Source: a virus
IMG/VR virus record: IMGVR_UViG_3300010373_000040
Span: 1-64,000 of that record
Reading direction: 5' to 3' (one strand)
DNA: 64,000 bases
The notes beneath the pieces are model-generated. The model saw only the letters and a program-made list of their open reading frames with translations, was not told the origin of the DNA and ran no database searches. Below, piece after piece: positions 45,334 through 51,468 of the stretch. Each line of letters begins with the position of its first letter. The stretch's first letter is position 1. The translations under genes were made by a program, and so were the position numbers.

Positions 45334-45705
45334 TTAAATAATCTCAATTATATTGTATTTATAAGTATCAGATACTTTCCCAGTTATCTCACTCGTATAG
45401 CCCCCAATCTTATCTAATTTTTTGTTAATAATTACATTCATTCCTACTAATTCTAGTAGTATTTTAGCTAAAGAGCTATTAATCACCACATAAAACTGTT
45501 TAGATTTACTCTCTGCTAACTTAGCCCTACAGTATTTACCAGTCATGGATTTATTATCACAGACTTCAATACTTAATAGCTGTACAATACTATCACCCTC
45601 AGGTAAAGAGTTGGACCAACTAGCTTTCCCCACACTATACAATAGGTGTTGATTTAGCTTGGTTAACTGTATTACCTGAGGATTAGCAGTATTAGTAGAT
45701 ACCAT
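45334..45705 (-). CDS. Unknown early protein
   Basis: 123 residues, beta-rich, Lys/Ser (DNKSMTGKYCRAKLAESKS). Its ATG lies inside the preceding mini-gene (14-base overlap). No recognised motif. Confidence 0.45.
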   Translation of the reverse strand: MVSTNTANPQVIQLTKLNQHLLYSVGKASWSNSLPEGDSIVQLLSIEVCDNKSMTGKYCRAKLAESKSKQFYVVINSSLAKILLELVGMNVIINKKLDKIGGYTSEITGKVSDTYKYNIIEII

Positions 45706-45829
45706 AAGCAGGATTTGAACCCTCTAAATAGTCTGTAAATTCAGTAAAGGCATCATTCCAATGCATTACTATTTCTTCATCTGTAGTATTAGAAGGAGCT
45801 GAGGCGAATATGATTTCTAATTGATTCAT
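45692..45829 (-). CDS. 45-residue mini-gene
   Basis: MNQLEIIFASAPSNTTDEEI onward, acidic. The leader TAACCACTAAAACC precedes the ATG. The overlap with the next gene and the leader support expression. Unknown. Confidence 0.5.
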   Translation of the reverse strand: MNQLEIIFASAPSNTTDEEIVMHWNDAFTEFTDYLEGSNPAYGIY

Positions 45830-45852
45830 GGTTTTAGTGGTTAGAGGTTTAA

Positions 45853-46011
45853 TTACGCTTCTGATATTTCTATAAGTTCTTTAACATCAGCTATTTCTTC
45901 TAGCTGACCAATGGCACCTGAGTATTGAGACTGTAAATACATTAGTTTGTATTTCAAAAGAGCTATATATTCAGAGTTTAGGATTTGTATTGTATAGTCA
46001 CTTGGTTCCAT
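45853..46011 (-). CDS. 52-residue mini-gene
   Basis: MEPSDYTIQILNSEYIALL onward, acidic helical C-terminus (EEIADVKELIEISEA). The leader AAACTAAAACACT is directly before the ATG. Unknown. Confidence 0.5.
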   Translation of the reverse strand: MEPSDYTIQILNSEYIALLKYKLMYLQSQYSGAIGQLEEIADVKELIEISEA

Positions 46012-46056
46012 AGTGTTTTAGTTTAAATGTGAGTAATCCATAATATGTACCTGGAT

Positions 46057-46236
46057 TTAGGTGTTATTTATGGTTTTTATTAAGTTAGGATTAGTTATGT
46101 AGTCATTATTATCTCTAACTAATCTCTTTCTTTTAGTTTTAGGTTCATGTATCTTACAGTCTACCTTCTCTAGTGAAATTGTATTAGTTTTATGACTTCC
46201 ACGCTTTTCTACAAGATTATAGATGTTAGTTTTCAT
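46057..46236 (-). CDS. Small basic protein
   Basis: 59 residues from the ATG at 46236 (MKTNIYNLVEKRGSHK), with a very basic middle (PKTKRKRLVRD). The longer start at 46272 overlaps the zinc-ribbon gene. Possible nucleic-acid binder. Confidence 0.45.
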   Translation of the reverse strand: MKTNIYNLVEKRGSHKTNTISLEKVDCKIHEPKTKRKRLVRDNNDYITNPNLIKTINNT

Positions 46237-46247
46237 ATTGAGTCTAG

Positions 46248-46427
46248 TTAACAAAATGCACAACACCAGCAATCAGTATCAGCATAGTAATGATAGTTTT
46301 TAGTGTTACACTCAGGACACACTTTAAATGCTGGTTCATCTAAGTCTTTTGTTATAGCCTGTAGTTTGGCTATTTCTTCAAAGTGTTTATCTATTGCTTG
46401 TTGTATTTTATCTTTTACAGTTTTCAT
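46248..46427 (-). CDS. Mini zinc-ribbon protein, copy 2
   Basis: 59 residues: helical N-terminal half, CPECNTKNYHYYADTDCW, terminal CAFC. Same length and same C-terminal layout as the gene at 39914-40093. Extra Cys residues (DCWCC) may extend the metal site. Duplication inside the early module. Confidence 0.6.
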   Translation of the reverse strand: MKTVKDKIQQAIDKHFEEIAKLQAITKDLDEPAFKVCPECNTKNYHYYADTDCWCCAFC

Positions 46428-46429
46428 AA

Positions 46430-46540
46430 CTATTTATTTCTTAGATGTTTAAGTATTTCTCTTATATTATAGCTTATGATTAGTAAGACAATTGTGTTCA
46501 CTGTAGCTATATATGCTATTAGGTTTAGTTCAGGTGTCAT
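46430..46540 (-). CDS. 36-residue membrane mini-peptide
   Basis: MTPELNLIAYIATVNTIVLL followed by ISYNIRE: one membrane helix with a basic end. Ends two bases before the zinc-ribbon ATG. Plausible coupled mini-gene. Confidence 0.4.
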   Translation of the reverse strand: MTPELNLIAYIATVNTIVLLIISYNIREILKHLRNK

Positions 46541-46706
46541 AGATTTGTTATTTACAATAGTGTGAATAGATGTTTACAGATTGATAGTTTATGCAACAGA
46601 GTTGCAATAAGATGATGATAGTAGAATGTTTTGGTGGTAATTCTCAGGATAATGTATCAGTTGTGTGGTAATTGCACCATTTAATTTTGCCAACCCACTA
46701 GTATAG

Positions 46707-46772
46707 CCAAATTATATTCTGTAGAAATATTTAAAAACCATAGAATATTCTGTTCACCAAATATTATTCTGT
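46707..46772. repeat. AT-rich direct repeats (iteron-like)
   Basis: Within the 46541-47007 interval, which has no gene, two near-identical 16-mers, CCAAATTATATTCTGT and CCAAATATTATTCTGT, lie 50 bases apart. A third ATATTCTGT copy lies between them (46745-46753). The surrounding sequence is very AT-rich. Could be an origin, a regulator-binding array or RNA elements. Confidence 0.5.
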
Positions 46773-46810
46773 CAAAACTATTAATTACAATAGATTATTT
46801 GGTTTATAAA

Positions 46811-46890
46811 TTAACTCTCACAAAGTTGCACCTTGCTATGTCTTCAGACTTATCCCGTTACTCAATAGAGGCAAATTGGATGAGAGTTAA
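46811..46890 (-). other. Long-loop inverted repeat / structured RNA
   Basis: Perfect 10-bp inverted repeat TTAACTCTCA/TGAGAGTTAA separated by 60 bases that themselves contain further pairable segments (TTGC/GCAA). It lies in the same gene-free interval. Candidate branched RNA on the - strand transcript. Confidence 0.5.
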
Positions 46891-46946
46891 TACATAATTG
46901 CATAACCGCATAAGCAGTTTTGCACTTGACATTCATTAAAACATAG

Positions 46947-46993
46947 AGTACTATAGATCAATCACATATAAGATGCAATCAAACTATAGTACT
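46947..46993 (-). terminator. Long hairpin after the 47008 gene
   Basis: Perfect 10-bp inverted repeat AGTACTATAG/CTATAGTACT with a 27-base loop, 14 bases after the stop of the gene at 47008-47388; CTATGTTTTAAT follows. Terminator or 3' stabilising hairpin. Confidence 0.5.
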
Positions 46994-47007
46994 ATTTAAT
47001 CTAAAGA

Positions 47008-47388
47008 TTACTCAATAGATTGTAATTCATCCATACAGTCAGAGAATAATTTCTCAACAGCAGTAAACTCTTTTAATACAGCCTTATAAGTCTTTCTAGC
47101 TTTAATACTGTCATCACTGTAGCCAAACTCATAGCAGAAGTTCTTAAAATCCCCTGGATGATATTTAGTTAAGCACTCAATAATATCACAGATATTTGGA
47201 GCCTTACCTCTGAGTACAATAGCTTGACCATATTTAAAGGTGTAAGACTTTCCATTCCTACTAATTTTAACTTTGAATATAGATCTCTCATGAGAATCAT
47301 CATCAAAGTATTTACCATAAGACTCATCCAATATAGAGAGCTTTACATTGTGCTTCTTAGCAAAGTCATAATGACTGATAGTTTCCAT
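47008..47388 (-). CDS. Unknown early protein
   Basis: 126 residues, mixed alpha/beta, Lys/Tyr-rich (ISRNGKSYTFKYGQAIVL). Among the first genes transcribed from the - strand promoter at 48419. No family recognised; host-takeover functions are typical of this position. Confidence 0.5.
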   Translation of the reverse strand: METISHYDFAKKHNVKLSILDESYGKYFDDDSHERSIFKVKISRNGKSYTFKYGQAIVLRGKAPNICDIIECLTKYHPGDFKNFCYEFGYSDDSIKARKTYKAVLKEFTAVEKLFSDCMDELQSIE

Positions 47389-47416
47389 AATGTTTTATAT
47401 TAAAATGAATAATGAT

Positions 47417-47626
47417 TTACAGTTTGTTCAATACTTTATATATACCTATTAAACAAAGAATTGTATATGCTATAAATGGTATTAGCATTTTATCAGTATT
47501 TGGTATAAAGAATAACGCTATTATTCCGATTAATACCATAATAGATAGTATTGTTGTGAATAGTACTTGCAACAGCCTAATTACTATTGTTAATACATTT
47601 GTTTTTATGTCTTTCATATTTTTCAT
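47417..47626 (-). CDS. Two-pass membrane protein
   Basis: 69 residues from the ATG at 47626 (MKNMKDIKTNVLTIVIRLL), with two hydrophobic segments (LFTTILSIMVLIGIIALFF and LIPFIAYTILCLIGIY). A longer reading would need a TTG. Early inner-membrane protein of unknown role. Confidence 0.5.
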   Translation of the reverse strand: MKNMKDIKTNVLTIVIRLLQVLFTTILSIMVLIGIIALFFIPNTDKMLIPFIAYTILCLIGIYKVLNKL

Positions 47627-47671
47627 TGGTTGTCTTAAAGGATGAAAATTTAATATAAGTGAGCTATGCAA

Positions 47672-48059
47672 AGAATATCACAAGTCTCTAAGACTGTTGG
47701 ATAATACTCAAATACATAGCTCTCAAAGCTTCTCACAAGCTTTTATCAATTTCTGCACTAATACTAACTAATATTAGCTGTATAAAATTTCCAGTTTTAC
47801 AACTGAGTTAGAAATAATAATTTAGAAAACACCCGGGGGTACTTCTTCCTTACCATACTTGTATGGGGTGGGGGTTAGGTGGTCCAACCATGTGCCTATC
47901 TGGAGGATATTTATAGAACTAGTAGGGGATATAATAAAGAACCCCTAATCAATAAACTCTAAGGTCTATACAACTAGGGGTAACTTCATCAGGCCATAAA
48001 GGACTGGTACTTTGTTCAATACTAGAGTTTTTTTCGAGATCTCTATGTAAATATAATAA
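47672..48059. other. Gene-free region with G-rich patch and competing stems
   Basis: No credible ORF. A CG-rich patch at about 47830-47910 includes GGGGTGGGGGTTAGGTGG (+ strand), unusual in this genome. TAGGGG (47923-47928) and TAGGGGT (47975-47981) can each pair with the same ACCCCTA (47941-47947), so alternative stems are possible. A 7-bp hairpin AAAGCTT/AAGCTTT lies at 47725-47743. It is part of the - strand early transcript. Confidence 0.5.
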
Positions 48060-48389
48060 TTATTTCTTATAAATATACTTCTTTTTAAAATCTTCAGTAG
48101 TGATAATAGTAACTGGTTCTCCTGCATTAAGAGCTTCCCAAGCCTCCTTACTCATTATAAGATCAGCTATATGGTCCTTACCAATACCAATAACTACATT
48201 TACAGATTCTACAAAGAACTCTGTTTTAAACCCTGGATTATTAATAGTAATGTTAGCTTTAGGGGAGATCTTAATCTCTCTACCTAGTCTACCATAGTGA
48301 TTAATTGAGTAGTCATAGGTCCTTGTGGGATCTGTGGATTCTAAAGTAAAGTTCTCTACTTGTATAGATTCTCTGGTTAATTTATTCAT
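48060..48389 (-). CDS. First gene of the early - strand operon
   Basis: 109 residues, beta-rich with basic C-terminus (FKKKYIYKK). Its ATG lies about 23 bases downstream of the expected start site of the promoter at 48419-48450, and an ACTAAAACCC leader precedes it. First-expressed phage genes often modify the host; no motif is recognised here. Confidence 0.55.
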   Translation of the reverse strand: MNKLTRESIQVENFTLESTDPTRTYDYSINHYGRLGREIKISPKANITINNPGFKTEFFVESVNVVIGIGKDHIADLIMSKEAWEALNAGEPVTIITTEDFKKKYIYKK

Positions 48390-48418
48390 TTCTGTATGGG
48401 TTTTAGTAATTCTAGACC

Positions 48419-48450
48419 TAAATATAGAAAAATATTCCCATAATTACAAA
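48419..48450 (-). promoter_or_regulatory. Bacteroidetes-type early promoter
   Basis: On the - strand TTTG (48450-48447), a 20-base spacer, then TATATTTA (48426-48419), one base from the TAnnTTTG -7 consensus. It points to the early gene at 48389. Confidence 0.65.
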
Positions 48451-48583
48451 AATAAAAACACTCTACTTTGAGTATATCCAGGGAGCAGAGTGAAAGTCTA
48501 TAGGTGTATTCAGAGAAGTTTAGCTGAAACCAATCTGAATAGCCTAATACTATCCAAACTTTATGCCACAACACTTGACTTTA

Positions 48584-48600
48584 GTAAGACATTGTCTTAC
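48584..48600. promoter_or_regulatory. Palindromic operator candidate
   Basis: Perfect 7-3-7 palindrome GTAAGAC-ATT-GTCTTAC, 25 bases upstream of the ribbon-helix-helix gene and between the divergent modules. Such sites are typical targets of RHH autorepressors. Confidence 0.6.
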
Positions 48601-48625
48601 ATTTATACTATAACTATTAACCTAT

Positions 48626-48796
48626 ATGAAGAAAAAGGAAGAATCAATTACAGTAAGGGTAGAAGAAGGAACTAAAGAACTTCTACAGAAGATTGCTGAT
48701 AGTCTAGATAGGGATCTATCAGACTATCTAAGAGTGGTATTTAAAGAGGAAATCAGACACTATAAAGAGGAAGGAGTATTAGATGGAACAGTATAG
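48626..48796 (+). CDS. Ribbon-helix-helix (CopG/Arc-like) regulator
   Basis: 56 residues: ESITVRVEEGTKELLQ, then KIADSLDRDLSDYLR and VFKEEIRHY. One beta strand (ITVRVEE) followed by two helices is the RHH fold; dimers insert the paired strand into the DNA major groove. The next gene overlaps its stop. With the palindrome just upstream, autoregulation and control of the divergent switch are likely. It is short but has a convincing fold. Confidence 0.7.
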   Translation: MKKKEESITVRVEEGTKELLQKIADSLDRDLSDYLRVVFKEEIRHYKEEGVLDGTV

Positions 48797-49103
48797 TAAC
48801 CCTAACTCTGAGATATTCAAAAAGTATGCTAAAGAAGCATTTGAATTAATGAAGACAGATAAGTTATGGCCCTCTTATGTGGTAAATAAATGTACAGACT
48901 ACGCCTTAGCTAGTAAGATCTTCCCAGACTATGAAGATTGGGAGTATGTAGCTTATCTAATTAACTACAAGAAAGCCTGGGCTTATCTGCAGGTAGGAAG
49001 ATACATTGGATTAGCTAAGTCCAAGGGGTTAATCTTTGAAAAACCTACTAAGCCAATACCTAAACCTAAAGAACCTAAGCAGCCTAAAATTGAATGGTTC
49101 TAA
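48783..49103 (+). CDS. Unknown protein with Pro/Lys-rich tail
   Basis: 106 residues: a helical Tyr/Trp-rich body (ALASKIFPDYEDWEYVAYLI) and a C-terminal PKPKEPKQPK linker. Translationally coupled to the RHH gene (14-base overlap). Unknown. Confidence 0.5.
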   Translation: MEQYSNPNSEIFKKYAKEAFELMKTDKLWPSYVVNKCTDYALASKIFPDYEDWEYVAYLINYKKAWAYLQVGRYIGLAKSKGLIFEKPTKPIPKPKEPKQPKIEWF

Positions 49104-49157
49104 TAATCAAGTGCTTATAAATACTTTGAAAATAAATATGAAATATAGCTTGACAGA

Positions 49158-49189
49158 TTTGGATACCACCTTTCCAGCAATTATATTTG
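49158..49189 (+). promoter_or_regulatory. Bacteroidetes-type promoter
   Basis: TTTG (49158-49161), 20-base spacer, TATATTTG (49182-49189): exact match to the TTTG-N19-21-TAnnTTTG consensus. Expected start near 49196. Confidence 0.7.
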
Positions 49190-49201
49190 CACGGAGTATT
49201 T

Positions 49202-49288
49202 ATGAGTACAAATATCCTACACTGCGATTTAAGGGAAGATAAGCTAAAGATTAGAAGAGTAGCAATAAGAGATGTATTATACTCCTGA
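49202..49288 (+). CDS. 28-residue mini-ORF at promoter
   Basis: MSTNILHCDLREDKLKIRR and so on, basic. It starts about six bases from the expected transcription start of the 49158 promoter. May be a real peptide or a leader; short length keeps confidence low. Confidence 0.35.
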   Translation: MSTNILHCDLREDKLKIRRVAIRDVLYS

Positions 49289-49351
49289 GTTTGACCACGA
49301 GATCCGTCCAATCCATACTCATATAAATAAACTAAGATAGAATATAACTAT

Positions 49352-49492
49352 ATGGGTTTTATAAAAACTAAAATTACAAGTAGAGCGAGAGCTATAGGAT
49401 CATCAACATTAAAGTACAAGTTTTTAAAATCAAATTCATCAACCACAACTATAAATACACCGCTACATAAATTAAAATACAAGTATGATTAA
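49352..49492 (+). CDS. 46-residue basic mini-gene
   Basis: MGFIKTKITSRARAIGSSTL onward, strongly basic, Ser/Thr-rich. Its stop overlaps the ATG of the next gene by eight bases, suggesting coupling. Unknown. Confidence 0.45.
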   Translation: MGFIKTKITSRARAIGSSTLKYKFLKSNSSTTTINTPLHKLKYKYD

Positions 49493-49907
49493 AGCAATAG
49501 TAGATTCAGTAAGTGTTAGTAATGGAGAAGTAACCAAGTTCTCAGTAATAGATGATGCTAGAGGTACTGTAGGAAGCTTTCAGTTGTTTGAGAGTGATGA
49601 GAGTAAATATGGACAGTATAAGGTTGGTGATGAGTTTAGCTTAGAGTTATTCCCTACTGGGTTTGTTATGCCTGAATACAAACATAAAGAACCTACTTCA
49701 GTGGTTGAGCCTATACCAGAGCCTGTAGAAGAACCAACCTTTATAGATAAGGTGAAAGACTTTTTCACCCCAGCTTCTACTACAGAAAGCCCAGAAACAG
49801 TATCTATCACTCCAGAGGTTGTAGTTCCTCCTGTAGAACCAACTCCAGGATTAGATGCTCCTACATTTACAGCACCAACTACTGATAGTCCTGCTCCTAC
49901 AGTATAA
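49485..49907 (+). CDS. Protein with Pro/Glu/Thr-rich C-terminus
   Basis: 140 residues: a small beta-rich domain (GDEFSLELFPTGFVMP) and a long disordered tail of Pro, Val, Thr and Glu repeats (VEPIPEPVEEP). Tails like this occur in phage structural or adaptor proteins. No family recognised. Confidence 0.5.
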   Translation: MIKAIVDSVSVSNGEVTKFSVIDDARGTVGSFQLFESDESKYGQYKVGDEFSLELFPTGFVMPEYKHKEPTSVVEPIPEPVEEPTFIDKVKDFFTPASTTESPETVSITPEVVVPPVEPTPGLDAPTFTAPTTDSPAPTV

Positions 49908-50018
49908 TCAATATACTTATTCTGCATCCCATTAGAACTGCACGCTTAGAATAAGTCTTATGTTAACCCCTCCCTAGATAGTATCTTTGGACCCCATCCT
50001 ATCTCGAATTAGGAAACT

Positions 50019-50051
50019 ATCCCTCTGAGGTTAAAATCTTAGAGGGATTTG
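50019..50051 (+). terminator. Strong rho-independent terminator
   Basis: An 11-bp stem ATCCCTCTGAG/CTTAGAGGGAT (one GU pair), 8-base loop, then TTTG repeats. The tail overlaps the -33 element of the next promoter. Confidence 0.8.
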
Positions 50052-50082
50052 TTTGTTTATATTAATCTATCTACTATATTTG
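50048..50082 (+). promoter_or_regulatory. Bacteroidetes-type promoter for sRNA/tRNA region
   Basis: TTTG (50052-50055; another at 50048), 19-base spacer, TATATTTG (50075-50082). Exact consensus match. Expected start near 50089. Confidence 0.7.
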
Positions 50083-50088
50083 TTGCAT

Positions 50089-50220
50089 GAACAATTTATC
50101 ACTACATCTTCAACCGCAGCGCACTCCCTTATCTAGGGAAGCAAGTGGTTATTGTGTGTAGTAGTAAAAAAGCTCCAACATTATTTATCCCCTTGCTGAG
50201 AAGTTAGGGGATTTCTGTTT
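50089..50220 (+). ncRNA. Candidate phage small RNA with own promoter and terminator
   Basis: About 130 bases between the consensus promoter and a terminator (ATCCCCT 50187-50193 with AGGGGAT 50206-50212, then TTTCTGTTTT). No ORF of note. Internal pairing: TCCCT/AGGGA hairpin with a 5-base loop, enclosed by AACC/GGTT and ACTACA/TGTAGT. It sits directly before the tRNA cluster. Not tRNA-like enough to be a tRNA. Confidence 0.55.
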
Positions 50221-50229
50221 TATATACAT

Positions 50230-50303
50230 ATAGTGGGATAACGGTCAGGTTGTTTACCTGCCTTGGAAGCAGGAGGTCGAGGGTTCAAATCCCTCCCACT
50301 ATA
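50230..50303 (+). tRNA. tRNA-Pro (anticodon TGG)
   Basis: Acceptor ATAGTGG/CCACTAT, anticodon stem CCTGC/GCAGG with loop CTTGGAA (anticodon 50264-50266), T-arm GAGGG-TTCAAAT-CCCTC. The D-arm is weak and position 8 is G rather than T. CCA is not encoded. Confidence 0.7.
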
Positions 50304-50379
50304 CGACACAGGTTTTACGTACTGTCACCTGCCGAGAAACAAAAAAGACAACGATACAGTTAGGGAGAGACCTAAACAT

Positions 50380-50451
50380 TTTCCTGTATGCTAATTGGCA
50401 GGCAATCTGACTTTGACTCAGATGGTACAAGTTCGAATCTTGTCGGGAAAA
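50380..50451 (+). tRNA. tRNA-Gln (anticodon TTG)
   Basis: Acceptor TTTCCTG/CGGGAAA, D-arm TGCT/GGCA, anticodon stem TCTGA/TCAGA with loop CTTTGAC, T-arm ACAAG-TTCGAAT-CTTGT. All arms form. No encoded CCA. Confidence 0.85.
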
Positions 50452-50453
50452 CT

Positions 50454-50526
50454 GTAGAGTTGCGCTAAGTGGTTAAGCGGACTGCCTGTGAAGCAGTTTA
50501 TATGAGTTCGAGCCTCATACTCTACC
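50454..50526 (+). tRNA. tRNA-His (anticodon GTG)
   Basis: Acceptor GTAGAGT/ACTCTAC, D-arm CGCT/AGCG, anticodon stem ACTGC/GCAGT with loop CTGTGAA, T-arm ATGAG-TTCGAGC-CTCAT. Discriminator C fits His; the preceding base is T, so G-1 would need to be added. Two bases after tRNA-Gln. Confidence 0.85.
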
Positions 50527-50529
50527 CAC

Positions 50530-50601
50530 ATCTCTGTAGATCAATGAATAGATCAAGTAGCTACGAACTACTAGATAGAGGTTTGAATCCTCTCGGAGAT
50601 A
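50530..50601 (+). tRNA. tRNA-Arg (anticodon ACG)
   Basis: Acceptor ATCTCTG/CGGAGAT, D-arm GATC/GATC, anticodon stem AGTAG/CTACT with loop CTACGAA, T-arm AGAGG-TTTGAAT-CCTCT. The A at position 34 would need host deamination to inosine. Confidence 0.85.
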
Positions 50602-50604
50602 CCT

Positions 50605-50678
50605 GCCCAATTGGTGGAATTGGTAGACACACAGGTCTTAGAAACCTGTTTTTATAGGTTCGATTCCTATATTGGGTA
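50605..50678 (+). tRNA. tRNA with anticodon TAG (Leu), class-I form
   Basis: Acceptor GCCCAAT/ATTGGGT (one GU), anticodon stem CAGGT/ACCTG with loop CTTAGAA, T-arm ATAGG-TTCGATT-CCTAT. The variable region is only five T residues, whereas bacterial tRNA-Leu normally has a long variable arm. It reads CUA, not the UAG stop. Confidence 0.75.
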
Positions 50679-50689
50679 CTTTAAAATTA

Positions 50690-50722
50690 AAGGTATGTTC
50701 TCTTGTGAGTATGCCTTTTTTT
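50690..50722 (+). terminator. Terminator after tRNA cluster
   Basis: AAGGTAT pairs with ATGCCTT (one GU pair), 14-base loop, then a run of seven T residues. Confidence 0.75.
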
Positions 50723-50741
50723 ATTTACTATTGTACATAAT

Positions 50742-50775
50742 CACATATAGGTAAACACCTAAGTACATATATGTG
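50742..50775. promoter_or_regulatory. Inverted repeat upstream of Tad2-like gene
   Basis: Perfect 8-bp inverted repeat CACATATA/TATATGTG with an 18-base centre, 26 bases before the Tad2-like ATG. Candidate operator or part of the promoter; no clear -7 box seen. Confidence 0.4.
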
Positions 50776-50801
50776 AATAACACCTAAACACTAAACTTAT
50801 T

Positions 50802-51137
50802 ATGGAAACACTAATGACTTTTGGAGAAGCTCTTGAACTTGTTAAACAAGGGAAATTGATTTCTAGACAAGGTTGGAATGGTAAAGGTATGTTCATCTTC
50901 CAAAGACCTGAAGACAGCATTCACATCAGTACTGTAATTACTCAAGTAAAATCGCTCCCTGCTGCAGTAAAGAGCTTTTATACTTCTAGAGTATGGGCTG
51001 ATTCTGAGAACCAGATGGTTAAATTCACTCCATACTTGTGTATGAAAGCTGCTGATGATAGCATTGTAAATGGTTGGTTAGCATCTCAGACTGATATGTT
51101 GGCTAATGATTGGTCTGAGTTCAGCTACGGAGTATAA
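50802..51137 (+). CDS. tad2: Tad2-like (DUF2829) anti-Thoeris protein
   Basis: 111 residues. MTFGEALELVKQGKLISRQG and WNGKGMF near the start, then YLCMKAADDSIVNGW and LASQTDMLANDW at the end: the ordered hallmarks of DUF2829. Characterised members (Tad2, e.g. from phage SPO1) bind the cyclic ADP-ribose-type signal made by Thoeris ThsB and so stop the defence. An insertion of about 20 residues sits in the middle compared with the minimal form. It heads the packaging-side operon, with a CCTAAACA leader. The family assignment is strong; activity here is inferred. Confidence 0.85.
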   Translation: METLMTFGEALELVKQGKLISRQGWNGKGMFIFQRPEDSIHISTVITQVKSLPAAVKSFYTSRVWADSENQMVKFTPYLCMKAADDSIVNGWLASQTDMLANDWSEFSYGV

Positions 51138-51148
51138 ACATTTACCGT

Positions 51149-51220
51149 ATGATGGCTAAGGAGATCTTGGTCTGGGCCTGTAAACCTCATGAAACAAAGG
51201 TAATTTTAACACTAGAATGA
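51149..51220 (+). CDS. 23-residue mini-ORF
   Basis: MMAKEILVWACKPHETKVIL and so on. Its TGA overlaps the ATG of the next gene (ATGA). It fills the gap after the Tad2-like gene. Short, so only moderately supported. Confidence 0.4.
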   Translation: MMAKEILVWACKPHETKVILTLE

Positions 51221-51468
51221 ATATCCCAAAAGAAGCAGTAGAGAAGTTTAAGACCATAGTTGAATTACGACTCTACTGCTATATTTGTGATAACTCTTTT
51301 GAAGGTATGTGGCAACTCACCTGGATAGAGAAGATGGAATTGAAAGATCAATACTTCATTAAAGCCAATCAAATCCCTAGAGCTTTAGAGAACCTAGTAA
51401 AAGAAGGAGTATTGAGTAGAGTTAAAAAAGGGGTTTATAAACTAGAAACACTTAATGAAGCCATATAA
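51217..51468 (+). CDS. Winged-helix-like small protein
   Basis: 83 residues: helices followed by NQIPRALENLVKEGVLSRV and KKGVYKLE, a typical recognition helix plus wing. Suggests a small DNA-binding regulator. Overlaps the following gene by 14 bases. Confidence 0.5.
   Translation: MNIPKEAVEKFKTIVELRLYCYICDNSFEGMWQLTWIEKMELKDQYFIKANQIPRALENLVKEGVLSRVKKGVYKLETLNEAI

Noticed and set aside
45706-45722. T-arm-like GGTTCAAATCC on the - strand
   Set aside because: The stem does not pair fully and the bases are coding in a mini-gene; chance resemblance.
47986-47992. CTGATGA on the - strand as hammerhead ribozyme core
   Set aside because: The required GAAA box and three stems are absent.
48386-48574. 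62-residue ORF on the - strand
   Set aside because: It contains the early promoter and has an unusual Cys/Tyr/Phe composition; the gene at 48060-48389 explains the region.
50605-50678. Amber suppressor tRNA
   Set aside because: The anticodon is TAG, which reads CUA codons; a suppressor needs CTA. TAG also ends several independent genes.
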